Shown: positions 43,691 through 53,579, counted from the first letter of the stretch. The stretch is 64,000 nucleotides of DNA from CAVQGZ01 sp963714455 (GCA_963714455.1 CAVQON010000021.1:1-64000), one strand, 5' to 3'. Notes: a model not told the origin generated them from the letters alone. A program made the numbers and translations.

Positions 43691-45345
43691 AGATCATGGT
43701 GGTCGGCTCGGTCGCCGCGGGCACCTCGGTGGCGGCCAAGGCGCGCCGCAACACCGAGGACGCGCAGATCGTCATCTACGACCGGGATCGCGACATCTCC
43801 TACTCCGGATGCGGGCTGCCCTACTACGTCGGCGGCGAGGTCGACGACATCGAGAGCCTGCGCCCGCGCGACGCCGCCTGGTTCGCCAAGCGCTACCGCG
43901 TGGCCATCCACACCCGCCACGAGGTCACGGCGATCGACCATGCTGCTCGGACGGTCACGGTGCACCGCCTCGACACCGGCGAGACCGTCACCGACAGCTA
44001 CGACGTCCTCGTGCTGGCGACTGGCGTGGCGAGCGTCGTCCCGCCCATCCCCGGCGCCGACGCGGAGGGGGTGTTCACGCTGCGCTCGCCCCGTCATGCC
44101 GAGCAGATCCGCGCCTTCGTCGAGAGCCGGCAGCCCGAGCGGGCTGTGGTTGTCGGCGCCGGCTACATCGGCCTGGAGATGACCGAGCAGCTCGTGGCCC
44201 GTGGTGTCGCCGTCACCGTCGTCGAGGCGCAGGGCCACGCCATGCCACGGATGGACCCGGACATGTCTGCCCGCGTGGACGCCGAGCTGCGCCGCCACGG
44301 GGTCGACCTGCGCACCGGCGGCACGGTGTCGGCCATCGAGGTGGACGACGCGGTGCGGTCGGTGACCATCGACGGCGAGCAGGTGCCGGCCGACCTGGTC
44401 GTCCTCGCCGTCGGGGTGCGACCGAACACCGACCTGGCACGTCAGGTGGGGGCGCGAATCGGCCCCACCGGCGCCGTCGCCGTCGACCGGCGCATGCGCA
44501 CCTCGGTCGACGGCGTCTATGCCGTCGGCGACGTCGCGGAGTCGTTCTCGGCGATCACGGGTGAGCCCGTGTGGGTGCCGCTGGGTTCGACGGCCAACAA
44601 GATGGGACGCATCGCCGGTCACGTCATCACCGGCGGCGAGATGGAGCACCGCGGCATCCTGGGGACGTCGATCGTCCGCGTCTTCGACCTCGCTGTCGGG
44701 CAGACGGGCCTCACCGAGACAGCCGCTCGCGAGGCCGGATACGACGTCGAGGTGCTGCACAACATCAAGCCCGACCGCTCGGAGTACCTCGGAGGTCGGG
44801 CGCTGACCATCAAGGCCGTCGCCGACCGCGCGACGTCCCGGCTGCTCGGTGCCCAAGTGATCGGTCCCCAGGGGGTCGACAAGCGGGTCGACGTGCTGGC
44901 CACCGCGATCACGTTCGGCGCCACTGTCGGCGACCTCTTTCACCTCGACCTCGCCTACGCCCCGCCGTTCGCCACGACCAAGGACCCCGTCCACTACACG
45001 GGGATGGCCCTGGACGGGGCGATCAACGGCCACGCCCCGCTCATCACACCTGCCGACCTGATCGGCCGGGTCGCGGCCGGGGAGACCTGGCAGGTCGTGG
45101 ACGTGCGCTCGGCGGCCGACTACGCCAAGGCGCACGTGGACGGCGCGGTCAACGTCCCCCTGAAGGAGCTGCGCGACCGCGTGGGCGAGCTCGACCCGTC
45201 GCTGCCGACCGTCACCTACTGCAACAAGGGCACGACCGGCAACGCCGGTCAGAACGTGCTGCGCAACCTCGGGTTCGGCCGCGTCCACAACCTCTCCGGC
45301 GGCAACAGCAACTACCAGGCCTACCGGGCGGCCGGCCTCGGCTGA
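43687..45345 (+). CDS. CoA-disulfide reductase-like flavoprotein fused to rhodanese
   Basis: 552 aa from GTG 43687, overlapping the channel stop by 4 bp. FAD-binding loop VVGSVAAGTSVA, the single active Cys42 in SGCGLPYYVGG, NAD motif VVGAGYIGLEM and FAD motif VYAVGDVAE. The C-terminal rhodanese domain from about 450 has the sulfur-carrying Cys512 in YCNKGTTGN. The same fusion occurs in Bacillus CoADR-RHD and Shewanella Npsr. In ars loci such proteins may handle thiols or persulfides made during arsenic stress, which is inference. Confidence 0.85.
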   Translation: MKIMVVGSVAAGTSVAAKARRNTEDAQIVIYDRDRDISYSGCGLPYYVGGEVDDIESLRPRDAAWFAKRYRVAIHTRHEVTAIDHAARTVTVHRLDTGETVTDSYDVLVLATGVASVVPPIPGADAEGVFTLRSPRHAEQIRAFVESRQPERAVVVGAGYIGLEMTEQLVARGVAVTVVEAQGHAMPRMDPDMSARVDAELRRHGVDLRTGGTVSAIEVDDAVRSVTIDGEQVPADLVVLAVGVRPNTDLARQVGARIGPTGAVAVDRRMRTSVDGVYAVGDVAESFSAITGEPVWVPLGSTANKMGRIAGHVITGGEMEHRGILGTSIVRVFDLAVGQTGLTETAAREAGYDVEVLHNIKPDRSEYLGGRALTIKAVADRATSRLLGAQVIGPQGVDKRVDVLATAITFGATVGDLFHLDLAYAPPFATTKDPVHYTGMALDGAINGHAPLITPADLIGRVAAGETWQVVDVRSAADYAKAHVDGAVNVPLKELRDRVGELDPSLPTVTYCNKGTTGNAGQNVLRNLGFGRVHNLSGGNSNYQAYRAAGLG

Positions 45346-45387
45346 CTCGGGACTTCCGGCCCGACGACGAACGCGCGAGACGGGCGG

Positions 45388-45425
45388 ACACTTCGAGTGT
45401 GGTCGAATCGATTCTCATCGAATCC
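45388..45425. promoter_or_regulatory. inverted and direct repeats over the second arsR start
   Basis: ACACT, TCG, AGTGT (45388-45400) is followed by TCGAATC twice (45403-45409 and 45418-45424), with the palindrome GAATCGATTC between. These lie over the GTG start, where ArsR proteins often bind their own gene. No clear -35/-10 pair is seen. Confidence 0.4.
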
Positions 45426-45704
45426 AGCCCGACGCGGCAGGACGAGGCCGTCGCCCTGCTGACCGCCGTGGCCGACCCGGTTCGGTGGCGCCTGCTGGGC
45501 GAGCTGTCCGCGCAGGGCAAGCGGTGCGTGTGCGACCTGCAGCCGGTGGGCGGGGTGGCCGCGAACGTGCTCTCGTACCACCTCAAGGTTCTTCGCGACG
45601 CCGGGCTCGTCACGGCCACCCGACGCGGGCGGTGGATGGACTACGAGCTGGCATCTGGCGCCCTCGACCGGCTGCACGCCGCGGTGCCGGGGACGCTGCC
45701 ATGA
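45399..45704 (+). CDS. arsR: ArsR/SmtB family repressor with CxC metal site
   Basis: 101 aa from GTG 45399. Winged helix with ALLTAVADPVRWRLLGEL, then the arsenite-binding CVCDL motif (Cys43, Cys45) at the start of the recognition region and VAANVLSYHLKVLRDAGL. This is the classical As(III)/Sb(III) sensor form, unlike the Cys-free ArsR half at 41608. Its stop overlaps the ATG of the permease, so it controls at least the second half of the locus. Confidence 0.85.
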   Translation: MVESILIESSPTRQDEAVALLTAVADPVRWRLLGELSAQGKRCVCDLQPVGGVAANVLSYHLKVLRDAGLVTATRRGRWMDYELASGALDRLHAAVPGTLP

Positions 45705-46750
45705 GCCTGCTCACCCGCCCACCTGCGCCGGCCGGCGCGGCGCGCGTGTGGCTGGGGCTCCTCGGCGCCGGCTCGGCGTGGGTGCTGCTCTACGCGCTGA
45801 ACGAACGCCTGTGGCCGGTGCTCCTCGGGGACGTCCTGGGTCTGGACACGACCAGCCGCGCCGGGGAGAGCCTGGCCTTCTTCTTCTACGACACCGTCAA
45901 GATCATGCTGCTCCTGGTCGGGCTGATCTTCGTGGTGGGCATGCTTCGCACCACGCTGTCGCCGGAGCGTGTGCGCGACGTCCTGGCCGGGCGCGGCCTG
46001 GTGGCCGGGCTCGTGCTCGCGGCCCTGCTCGGAGCGGTGACGCCGTTCTGCTCGTGCTCGTCGATCCCGCTGTTCATCGGGTTCGTCGCGGCGGGGGTGC
46101 CGCTGAGCATCACGCTGAGCTTCTTGATCGCCTCGCCGTTGATCAACGAGGTGGCCGTGGTGATGCTCGGCGGCACGTTCGGCTGGGGGGTCACGGCCGT
46201 CTACGTCGGTGCCGGGCTCGCCCTGGCGATCGCGGCGGGATGGACCTTCTCCCGGTTCGACCTCGACCGCTGGGTCGAGCCGTTCGTCTTCTCCACCCCC
46301 GTCGCGGCGCTGAGCGCCGAGGGCGGCTCGCCGACGCTGGCCGCCCGGGTGGACGCCGCCCGCGCCGAGACCCGCGACATCGTCGCCAAGGTCTGGCCCT
46401 ATGTGCTGGTCGGCGTCGGCCTCGGGGCGATCATCCACGGCTGGGTGCCCGCGGACTTCTTCGCACGCTACGCCGGCGCGGACAACCCGCTGTCGGTGCT
46501 TGTCGCCACCCTCGCCGGCATCCCGCTGTACGCCAACGCCGCCGGGGTCATCCCGCTCGCCGAAGCCTTGTGGGCCAAGGGCGTCGCCCTGGGGACGGTG
46601 ATGGCGTTCATGATGAGCGTGGTCGCCCTGTCCATCCCCTCACTTGTGATGCTGCGACGCGTCCTGCGGACGCCGCTGCTCGTGCTGTTCACCGCCATCA
46701 TCACCGTCGGCATCGTCGCCGTCGGTCTGCTGCTCAACCTCGTCACGTAA
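45701..46750 (+). CDS. arsP: ArsP-type permease (DUF318)
   Basis: 349 aa, ATG overlapping the arsR stop. Eight to ten hydrophobic helices. The family hallmark is TPFCSCSSIPLFIG (Cys117 and Cys119) in helix 3-4, and the second repeat has GIPLYANAAGVIPL. ArsP proteins export trivalent organoarsenicals; others of DUF318 may move inorganic arsenite. The permease is followed by a thioredoxin-like gene, as in many ars loci of this type. Confidence 0.85.
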   Translation: MSLLTRPPAPAGAARVWLGLLGAGSAWVLLYALNERLWPVLLGDVLGLDTTSRAGESLAFFFYDTVKIMLLLVGLIFVVGMLRTTLSPERVRDVLAGRGLVAGLVLAALLGAVTPFCSCSSIPLFIGFVAAGVPLSITLSFLIASPLINEVAVVMLGGTFGWGVTAVYVGAGLALAIAAGWTFSRFDLDRWVEPFVFSTPVAALSAEGGSPTLAARVDAARAETRDIVAKVWPYVLVGVGLGAIIHGWVPADFFARYAGADNPLSVLVATLAGIPLYANAAGVIPLAEALWAKGVALGTVMAFMMSVVALSIPSLVMLRRVLRTPLLVLFTAIITVGIVAVGLLLNLVT

Positions 46751-46765
46751 GGCTTGGAGGACACC

Positions 46766-47014
46766 GTGAACGTCAAGATCCTCGGACCCGGCTGCAAGAA
46801 CTGCCAGAACCTGGAGACCCGCACCCGCGAAGCACTCGACCAGCTCGGCCTGGACGCCGACGTCGAGAAGGTCACCGACTACGCCGCCATCGCCGGCTAC
46901 GGGGTGATGAAGACTCCCGGCCTGGTGGTCGACGACGCCGTCGTCGTCTCCGGTCGCGTCCCGGCGGTCGACGAGATCGCGGCGATGCTCAGCGCAACTA
47001 CCTCAGGCTCCTGA
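46766..47014 (+). CDS. small thioredoxin-family protein (redox-active disulfide)
   Basis: 82 aa from GTG 46766 with TTGGAGGA upstream. Thioredoxin fold: VKILGPGCKNCQNLE with the CxxC pair Cys10/Cys13, and the cis-Pro in GVMKTPGLVV. Such proteins accompany ArsP/DUF318 permeases and may reduce the arsenical or the Cys of the permease or ArsC. The last 12 bp overlap the convergent acyltransferase gene. Confidence 0.85.
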   Translation: MNVKILGPGCKNCQNLETRTREALDQLGLDADVEKVTDYAAIAGYGVMKTPGLVVDDAVVVSGRVPAVDEIAAMLSATTSGS

Positions 47015-47734
47015 CGTCGGCCAGTGCGCGAGGGTCTGCACGAACATCTCCCGGACGGCGTCGCGGTGCTCGTCCACGGTGTCGGCGGTCCAGTCGGAGG
47101 TGTCGACCGGCGGCAGCACGGCGACATCGACGGTTCCAGGGGTGATCAGGTACGAGTGCGGACGCATGATGTCGCCCGCGTTGCGGATGACGACCGGCAC
47201 CATGGGCACCTGGCCCTGGATGGCCATGTGGAACGGGCCCTTCTTGAACGGGAGCAGCTCTCCCGGACCTGAGCGCGTGCCTTCGGGGGCCACCGCCAGT
47301 GACGTCCCCTCGCGCAGCGCCTCGACGACGGGCTTCAGGGCTTCTTGCGCTGCCTTCGGGTCGCTTCGATCGATGAACGCCACGTCAGCCAGGTAGCCGA
47401 CCGGCCCGAACACGGGGTTGGCCTTCAGCGAGCGCTTGGCCACGCCGGTGAAGTTCTTGCGCAGCAGCGCGCCCATGATCGGCATGTCGAGCTGGGACTG
47501 GTGGTTGAAGGCGAAGATCGCCGGCCGCTGTACCCAGATGTTCTCCTCGCCCTGGACGTTCAGGCTCACTCCGGCGGCCGCCAGTGCGAGCTCGGTTCCG
47601 ATGACCGACATCAGGTTGGAGCCGCTTCGTCGATTGCCGTTGACGGCGGCCGCCGTGGCGCCGGCGGCGAAGCCGACCCCCAGGCTCCCGATCGCTGCCG
47701 CGCTACGAGCGAACCGCACAGGGTTGTACCTCAT
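47003..47734 (-). CDS. 1-acyl-glycerol-3-phosphate acyltransferase (PlsC-like)
   Basis: 243 aa, ATG 47734. An N-terminal hydrophobic stretch may hold it to the membrane. The HX4D box is NHQSQLD (about 75-81), the phosphate-binding motif EGTRSG lies at about 149, and FKKGPFHMAI and VPVVIRN follow. It transfers an acyl chain to lysophosphatidate. The ATG overlaps the stop of the glycerol-3-phosphate acyltransferase gene, so the two consecutive steps of phosphatidate synthesis are coupled. Confidence 0.85.
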   Translation of the reverse strand: MRYNPVRFARSAAAIGSLGVGFAAGATAAAVNGNRRSGSNLMSVIGTELALAAAGVSLNVQGEENIWVQRPAIFAFNHQSQLDMPIMGALLRKNFTGVAKRSLKANPVFGPVGYLADVAFIDRSDPKAAQEALKPVVEALREGTSLAVAPEGTRSGPGELLPFKKGPFHMAIQGQVPMVPVVIRNAGDIMRPHSYLITPGTVDVAVLPPVDTSDWTADTVDEHRDAVREMFVQTLAHWPTSGA

Positions 47735-49572
47735 GCCTGAGCCTCCCACGCGATGGTGCGCACCAGGTCGACACGGCGCACCGCGTCGGCAAGCTCGGCG
47801 GCGAACTGCTCGCGGCGGTGCGCCAGGTCGGGCTGGTCCGGCTCGAGCAGGCCCCGGTTGCCCGCCAGCTGCAGGGCGTTGGTGAAGAGGTCTTTCGACA
47901 CCGACTCGGGGCTGAAGATGCTGCGCTGCAGGACGCGCTGGCGCGCCACGGCGATGCATTCGGCGACCAGCGCTGCGGAGTCCACCGGAGCAGTGGCGTC
48001 GGTGGCGGCCAGTCGGTCGGCCAGCACGGCGTAGGCCTCCAGGAACGGCGCGAGAATGCGGTGGGACAGCAGCAGGTGGCTGGCAGCCAGCCGGGGCAGC
48101 ACCTCGTCGGCAGTGAGGCCCACCTCGTGCCATCCGGGGAAGGCCAGCTCGGCCTCCTGGCGCACCTCGGCGTCGAACTCGCGCTTGGTGGAGAAGAAGA
48201 ACTCGTACTTGAGCAGGTCACGCAGACGCAACGCCTCGTCCCACACGGCCCCGGACAGGTCCGGTGCCTCGTCCTCGGCTGCCTTGAGCAGTGCCAGCTC
48301 GGTGATCGACCGGGTGACGAAGAAGTGGCTGAGCGTGTTGCGGTAGAAGGCCGCCTCGAGCTGGCGGTCGGCGGGAATGGAGTAGACCGGCTCGAGGCCC
48401 CCGGAGTACTCGCTCACGACGCCCTCGCGCACGAGAGTGTCGAGGGCGCGTCGGCCCTCGGACGGCGAGCGCGTGGTCAGGATGTCGACCCTGGAGAGGT
48501 CCAGCCCGGCTGACACGGGCAGACCGCGGTCGCGGATGTACTCCGCGACCGGCATCAGCGACCTGCGCATCTGCGCCTCAGTCATGGCCCGGTCGCCGTT
48601 GTCCATCAGCGTCAGCATGACCAGCGCCGAGGCGGTGATGGGGGTGACCTGGTTGATGCGGTGGCTCACCTCGAACGCGACGCGCGGCACGGCGGCCCGG
48701 ACGTCATCGGTGCCTGCCGCAGCCCGGGCATCGGCGAGAACCTCGCGCAGCGAGACTGCCTCGGCGAAGCGGACGTGGGCCGCCCCGCGACGGTTGCCCT
48801 GCGCTCGGGCGTAGTCCACAAGCCATCGCACGCCTTCTGGTGGCTTGACGCCGCCGGACTCCTCCTCGGCGATCAGGCCCACCTCGTGCTGCTGGTCGTA
48901 GATGATCGAGACTGGGACGAACAGCAGGTCGTCGACGTCGGAGCGGTCGAACGCGTCGAGCAGGTAGCTCAGGATCCCCATCCGCGGTGGGCGCAGCTTG
49001 CCGGTGCGGGTGCGTCCGCCCTCGATGTACCACTCGAGGTTGGCGTCGGTGCGCACAAGGTGGGCGAGGTACTCGCCGAGCATGGCCCGGTACACGGGTG
49101 CGTCGCGGAACTGCCGACGGATGAAGACGATGTTGCTGCGTCGCGCGATCGACCCGAGGGGGAAGAACGACAGGTTGACTCCGCCGAGTATGTGGTTGGG
49201 CGGAAAGCCCCACTCGGCCAGCACGGAGCGCAGCACGAACGGGTCGAGGTAGGAGCGGTGGTTGGGCAGGAACACCAGGGACGAGTGGTCGCTGGCCGCG
49301 CGAAGGGTGGCTAGCGCCTGGGTGTCGGCCTCGATCCGGTAGCCCCGGCTGAGCCACTCGCCGGCTCGGCTCCAGGCCATCACGGCGGCCTCGCTCTGGT
49401 CGGCGGCCATCTCGTTCAGCGAGGCGATCGCCTCGGCCTGCACCTCGTCGACCGACTGGCCGGTCTGGGCCGCCAAGGCGCGCACGCGGTCGTCGAATCC
49501 CGGACGGCCGATGATGCTGGCCGCCGCTTGAGAGCCCACTACCGAGTCACGCGCGATGCCCGGAAGCTTCAC
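47731..49572 (-). CDS. plsB: glycerol-3-phosphate acyltransferase (PlsB-like)
   Basis: 613 aa from GTG 49572, although the frame is open to 49683 and no strong ribosome site is seen. The four acyltransferase blocks are in order: LPNHRSYLD, SNIVFIRRQF, YIEGGRTRTGKL and FVPVSIIYD. The C-terminal 300 residues form the helical domain usual in long GPATs. It adds the first acyl chain to glycerol 3-phosphate at the membrane. It is coupled to the PlsC-like gene by a 4-bp overlap. Confidence 0.85.
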   Translation of the reverse strand: MKLPGIARDSVVGSQAAASIIGRPGFDDRVRALAAQTGQSVDEVQAEAIASLNEMAADQSEAAVMAWSRAGEWLSRGYRIEADTQALATLRAASDHSSLVFLPNHRSYLDPFVLRSVLAEWGFPPNHILGGVNLSFFPLGSIARRSNIVFIRRQFRDAPVYRAMLGEYLAHLVRTDANLEWYIEGGRTRTGKLRPPRMGILSYLLDAFDRSDVDDLLFVPVSIIYDQQHEVGLIAEEESGGVKPPEGVRWLVDYARAQGNRRGAAHVRFAEAVSLREVLADARAAAGTDDVRAAVPRVAFEVSHRINQVTPITASALVMLTLMDNGDRAMTEAQMRRSLMPVAEYIRDRGLPVSAGLDLSRVDILTTRSPSEGRRALDTLVREGVVSEYSGGLEPVYSIPADRQLEAAFYRNTLSHFFVTRSITELALLKAAEDEAPDLSGAVWDEALRLRDLLKYEFFFSTKREFDAEVRQEAELAFPGWHEVGLTADEVLPRLAASHLLLSHRILAPFLEAYAVLADRLAATDATAPVDSAALVAECIAVARQRVLQRSIFSPESVSKDLFTNALQLAGNRGLLEPDQPDLAHRREQFAAELADAVRRVDLVRTIAWEAQA

Positions 49573-49853
49573 GTCAGCACCACCGTCCGTCTGGTTGGCC
49601 GAATGTCTACCAGAGGTCGGCGGCCACCACACGGTCTCAGCCCAAGGCGTGGCAGTCGCGCCGTCCTGCTGCGTCCCGGGCATCCGTTGACGCCAACGCC
49701 TTGGCCTACAAGACCGGGGACGCGACGTCCTACGACGGGACCGCTGGCTACCTGGTGGAGAACACGATCGACCGGTACTTGATCAAGCTCGACTACAGGG
49801 CCTCGAACCTGGCGACGACGGCTGGTGGGAGCCGCCGCAGGTCGTGGCCTTGC

Positions 49854-51415
49854 CTAGAACGGCGGTGGCTCGGGCTCGGCTTCGGGTTCGCGCGGCGAGT
49901 CGGGTGCCCCGGCGACGTCGGGTCGGTGGTCGTGGGGGTCGGTGGCCAGGACGCGCCCGGTGGGGGTGGTCCAGATCAGCCGGCCGTTCTGGTCGAGCTG
50001 GGTGTGCCAGTGGGGGGCGTGGGTCTTGAGCCGGTGGTGGCGTCGGCACAGGCAGCATGTGTTGTCCGCGGTTGTCGGGCCGTGGGGGTAGGGCACGACG
50101 TGGTCGCAGTCGCACGCCGTCGCCGCGCGGGTGCAGCCCGGGGCGCGACAGACGGTGTCGCGGGCGTGGGCGAGGCGTTCCATGACCGGCGGATGCGTAT
50201 ACCCGGCGGCGGGTGGGAGCCGGTCGAGCCAGCGCACCGCCACCGCGTCACCGCCGGCCGCGTCACTGGTGGTGGGCAGCAGGGTGCTCAGGCCGAGGAG
50301 GTGGCCGGTGTCGGGGTGGTAGACCAGCGCGCGGCAGCTCGTGGCGTGGGCGGCGAGGTCGCGGGTGGTGGTGGCGGGCAGGGGGCCGTAGCCGGGGACC
50401 TCACCCGGTGTCGGGCCGCCGGTGAGGGTGTCGGCGGGGATCGTGACGGTCACCTGCACCCCCACCCCACCCGGGTTGCCGGAGCTGCCGGGGCTGCTGG
50501 TGGGGGTGAGGTCCACATCGGCGGGGTCGCCGTGGGTGGCCGGGGCGCCGGTGATCATGGTGGTGAGCAGGTCCGCACGCCGCTGCTCCCGGGTGCGGGT
50601 GTCGGTGGGGCTGGTCGGGTCGTGCGCCACCGCGGTCAGCACGGCGCGCACGGTGAGGGCGTCGGTCTCCGGGAGGCGGGCCATCAGGGTCGCCAGCCCG
50701 TCCACGCCGGCGGTCTCGACCCAGACGCGGCGGTCTCGGGCGTCGCGGCGCGGACAGTCCACCCCGGCGGCAGCCCGGGCGGCGTGGATGAGGCGGCGCA
50801 TCCGCGCCGACATCTGCCCGACCGTGCGGGGCCGGTCCAGCAGCCACACCACCATGCTGGCCTCCACGCTGCGGAGCCGGTCGGGGGTGATGAGGGGGGC
50901 GAGCTCGTCGAGGTGCTCGGCCAGCTTCGTCGCCGTCCACACCTGCACCCGCCCCTGCTCCACCACATCGCGTAGCCGCGTGTGCCGGGACGAGGCGGTG
51001 CGCGGTGTCCAGGCGAGTCGACACTTGGCGCTCGCTGACGGCCAACGCTTGGGCGACCTCCAGGCCCATCCAGCCGTCCGGGTCACAGCACCCCCGCGTG
51101 CACGACCCGGGGGCATGACCCTCCGGCCCCGACTCCTGCCGCTGCGTGGCCAGACGCCGCTCCCGCAGCTCCAGCAGCAACCGACCCTGGGCCGCGCGCG
51201 AGCTGGGTGATCAGCCCTTCGGCGTCGGCGAGCCGGGCCAGCAGCTCCTCCTCCGACACCACCGCCTCGCCGTCGGTGTCCGGGCCGAACACCCGACCGA
51301 ACCGACCCCACGGAGACCGCGCCACCACCTCCCCGACCATGACCTCCAGATCACTGGCGACACACTCGCCAGCAACAACCGCGGGAACGGTGGCGGGACG
51401 CGGGATCGACGTCAT
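49854..51415 (-). pseudogene. DUF222/HNH endonuclease (13E12 repeat family), two frameshifts
   Basis: The start (MTSIPRPATVP, ATG 51415) and the acidic N-terminal helix (EEELLARLADAEGLI) are in one frame. MGLEVAQALAVSERQVSTRL lies in a second, and from TASSRHTRLRDVV onward the main frame runs to 49854. So shifts are needed near 51190 and 51010. The C-terminal HNH domain is whole: CRAPGCTR, CDCDHVVPYPHGP, NTCCLCRRHHRLKT. These genes are abundant in actinobacteria and behave like mobile or phage-linked genes. This one separates plsB from a radical SAM remnant. Confidence 0.75.
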
Positions 51416-51594
51416 GCGACCAGCATCCCCGAGGGGTCCGACACAGCCAACGGCCCGAAACGAGACCCTGTGCGACGCTGCCCGGCACCGCGCATCAAGG
51501 CGGCATATCGGTCGCCAGAGCCACGCGTACCGCACCTTCGACAGCGAGAGCACGAAGCACACGGCGACCACACCGCGAACACCGGCAGCCGTTC

Positions 51595-52215
51595 GGCCGT
51601 GGGGAGGCGACCGGCGCGATCGACGCGGGCGAGCACGAGCAGGCCTGCCACCTGCTGTACGACGCCTCCCACTACGGCTTCATCGTGCGTACGGTCGAGG
51701 CGCCGTTCTTCCGGCGTGTGGTCGTCCAGCGACGCGAGTCAGCGGCGACGCCGTCCGGCGAGCTGTACGAGCGCCTGCACGCCGACCTCGAGCGCCGACT
51801 CGGCCCCCCGGTCCAACGCTCCTCTGCGCACACCGCGGCGACCCGCGACGGCAAGGGCATCGTGTTCGTCGCCCACGACGGGCAGGTCTACCCGGCGGGG
51901 TTCTTGCCGCTCGAGCTCGGCTCGGTGCGCGACACCCCGCTGTCGGTGCTGTACCGGGACAGCGCGGTGCTGCGCCAGATCCGCTCCGCCGACTTCGGCG
52001 GGCGCTGCGGGCGCTGCGAGTGGGCCGACCTGTGTGGGGGGTCGCGGGCGCGCGCCTACGCCACCAGCGGCGACCCCCTGGCCGAAGACCCGGCCTGCAT
52101 CCACCAGCCCGGCACCGACACGCCACCTGGGAGCGATGCCGCGGCCTCGCCGGGCGACGCCGGCGTGCCCGGCGAAGCGCTCCTGTCCCACTCCAGGACG
52201 GCCGACCCCCGGTAG
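51595..52215 (+). pseudogene. radical SAM/SPASM protein, only the C-terminal part
   Basis: From about 51595 the frame reads ACHLLYDASHYGFIVRTVEAP, the region that follows the radical SAM barrel in heme-cluster SPASM proteins, then FVAHDGQVYPAGFLPLELG and the SPASM cysteines CGRCEWADLCGG with a later Cys in EDPACI. The barrel with the CxxxCxxC cluster is missing; upstream sequence belongs to the start region of the DUF222/HNH gene. The frame has no start codon before 51685. Its place just before hemA fits a lost heme-pathway gene. Confidence 0.65.
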
Positions 52216-52226
52216 GGTTCCTCCTC

Positions 52227-53522
52227 GTGGTTCTCGTGATGCTCGGGGTGAGCCACCACGACGTCGATCTCGACCTGCTCAGCCGTCTGTCGCTGGCTGC
52301 TGACGGACTTGCCCCGGCGCTGGTCGCCAACCCACGGGTGCATGCCGCCGTGGCCCTGGCCACGTGCAACCGTTTCGAGGTCTACCTCGACGTCGACCGC
52401 TTCCACCCCGCGGTCGACGTGACGCTCGACGCGGTCGCCCGGTCCTCCGGCGTGCAACGAAGGATGGTCGCCGACAGCATGCGCGTGCTGGTCGGCACCC
52501 AGGCTGCCCAGCACCTCTTCTCCGTGGCGTGCGGCCTGGAGTCCATGGTCGTCGGTGAGGACGAGATCGCCGGCCAGGTGCGTCGGGCCCTCGCGACAGC
52601 GCACACCCAGTCGACCACGAACGCCACGCTCGAACGCCTGCTGCAGCACGCCCTGGAAGCCTCCAAGACCGTCAGCAACACGACGGGGCTGGGGGCAGCG
52701 GGCCGTTCCGTCGTCGGGGTGGGGCTCGACGTCGTCGAACGCCGGCACGGCGACCTCGCCGGGCGGCATGCCCTCGTGCTCGGCACCGGGGCCTACGCAC
52801 GAGTCGTGGTGGCAGCGCTGCACCGTCGTGGGTGCAGTGGGGTGGACGTCTACTCTGCGACCGGTCAGGCCGCGCTGTTCGCCACGAGCCACGACGTGCA
52901 CCCCGTCACCGACCGCGACCTGCCGACAGCGCTTGCCGAGTGCGACCTTCTTGTCGCTGCCAGCGGCTCGTCCGGCCCGGTCGTGGACGCCGACCTCGTG
53001 GGCCTCGCTCGCCACGGTCGGCCCGTGCTGCCGGTGCTCGACCTGGCCCTCGCGTCCGACCTTGCAGCAGACGTCGCCGACCTGCCCGACGTGCACGTGA
53101 TCGGCCTCGCCGACGTCGCCGAGCACGCCCCGGACGAGCATGCCGACGCCATCCTGCGTGCCCAAGACATCGTCCTGAAGGCTGTGGGCCGCTTCGAGGC
53201 GCACGAGCGTGGCCGCACCGCTGACCACGCCGTCGTCGCCATGCGGGCGCACGTGATGACGATCATCAGCGAAGAGCTGGACCGCATCAGAACCCGCGTC
53301 GACCCCGACACCGCCGAAGAGATCGCCCGGGCGCTGCACCGTGTCTCCAACGCGATCCTCCACCAACCGTCGATCCGCGCACGGGAGCTCGCCGAGGCCG
53401 GCGACTTCGCCGACTACCTTCGCGCGGTGCACACGCTCTTCGGCGTCGACGTCACTGTCGGGGGAGCGCCCTCGGGCGGGACGGACTCGCCGGAAGCCCT
53501 CGACCAGGGCCCGAGCGACTGA
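52227..53522 (+). CDS. hemA: glutamyl-tRNA reductase
   Basis: 431 aa from GTG 52227 (other starts at 52236 and 52239). Family marks: GVSHHDVDLDLLSRL, catalytic Cys47 in ATCNRFEVYLDV, GLESMVVGEDEIAGQVR, ASKTVSNTTGLGAAGRSV, the NADPH loop VLGTGAYARV, and a C-terminal dimerisation helix. It reduces Glu-tRNA to glutamate-1-semialdehyde, the first step of C5 tetrapyrrole synthesis. Other hem genes are not in the window; only the radical SAM remnant upstream fits. Confidence 0.9.
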   Translation: MVLVMLGVSHHDVDLDLLSRLSLAADGLAPALVANPRVHAAVALATCNRFEVYLDVDRFHPAVDVTLDAVARSSGVQRRMVADSMRVLVGTQAAQHLFSVACGLESMVVGEDEIAGQVRRALATAHTQSTTNATLERLLQHALEASKTVSNTTGLGAAGRSVVGVGLDVVERRHGDLAGRHALVLGTGAYARVVVAALHRRGCSGVDVYSATGQAALFATSHDVHPVTDRDLPTALAECDLLVAASGSSGPVVDADLVGLARHGRPVLPVLDLALASDLAADVADLPDVHVIGLADVAEHAPDEHADAILRAQDIVLKAVGRFEAHERGRTADHAVVAMRAHVMTIISEELDRIRTRVDPDTAEEIARALHRVSNAILHQPSIRARELAEAGDFADYLRAVHTLFGVDVTVGGAPSGGTDSPEALDQGPSD

Positions 53523-53579
53523 CGCGTCGCCGGCGAGGGTCGGTGTGCCGAGGGTGGAGCACGGTGGTTCGCTGGACCG

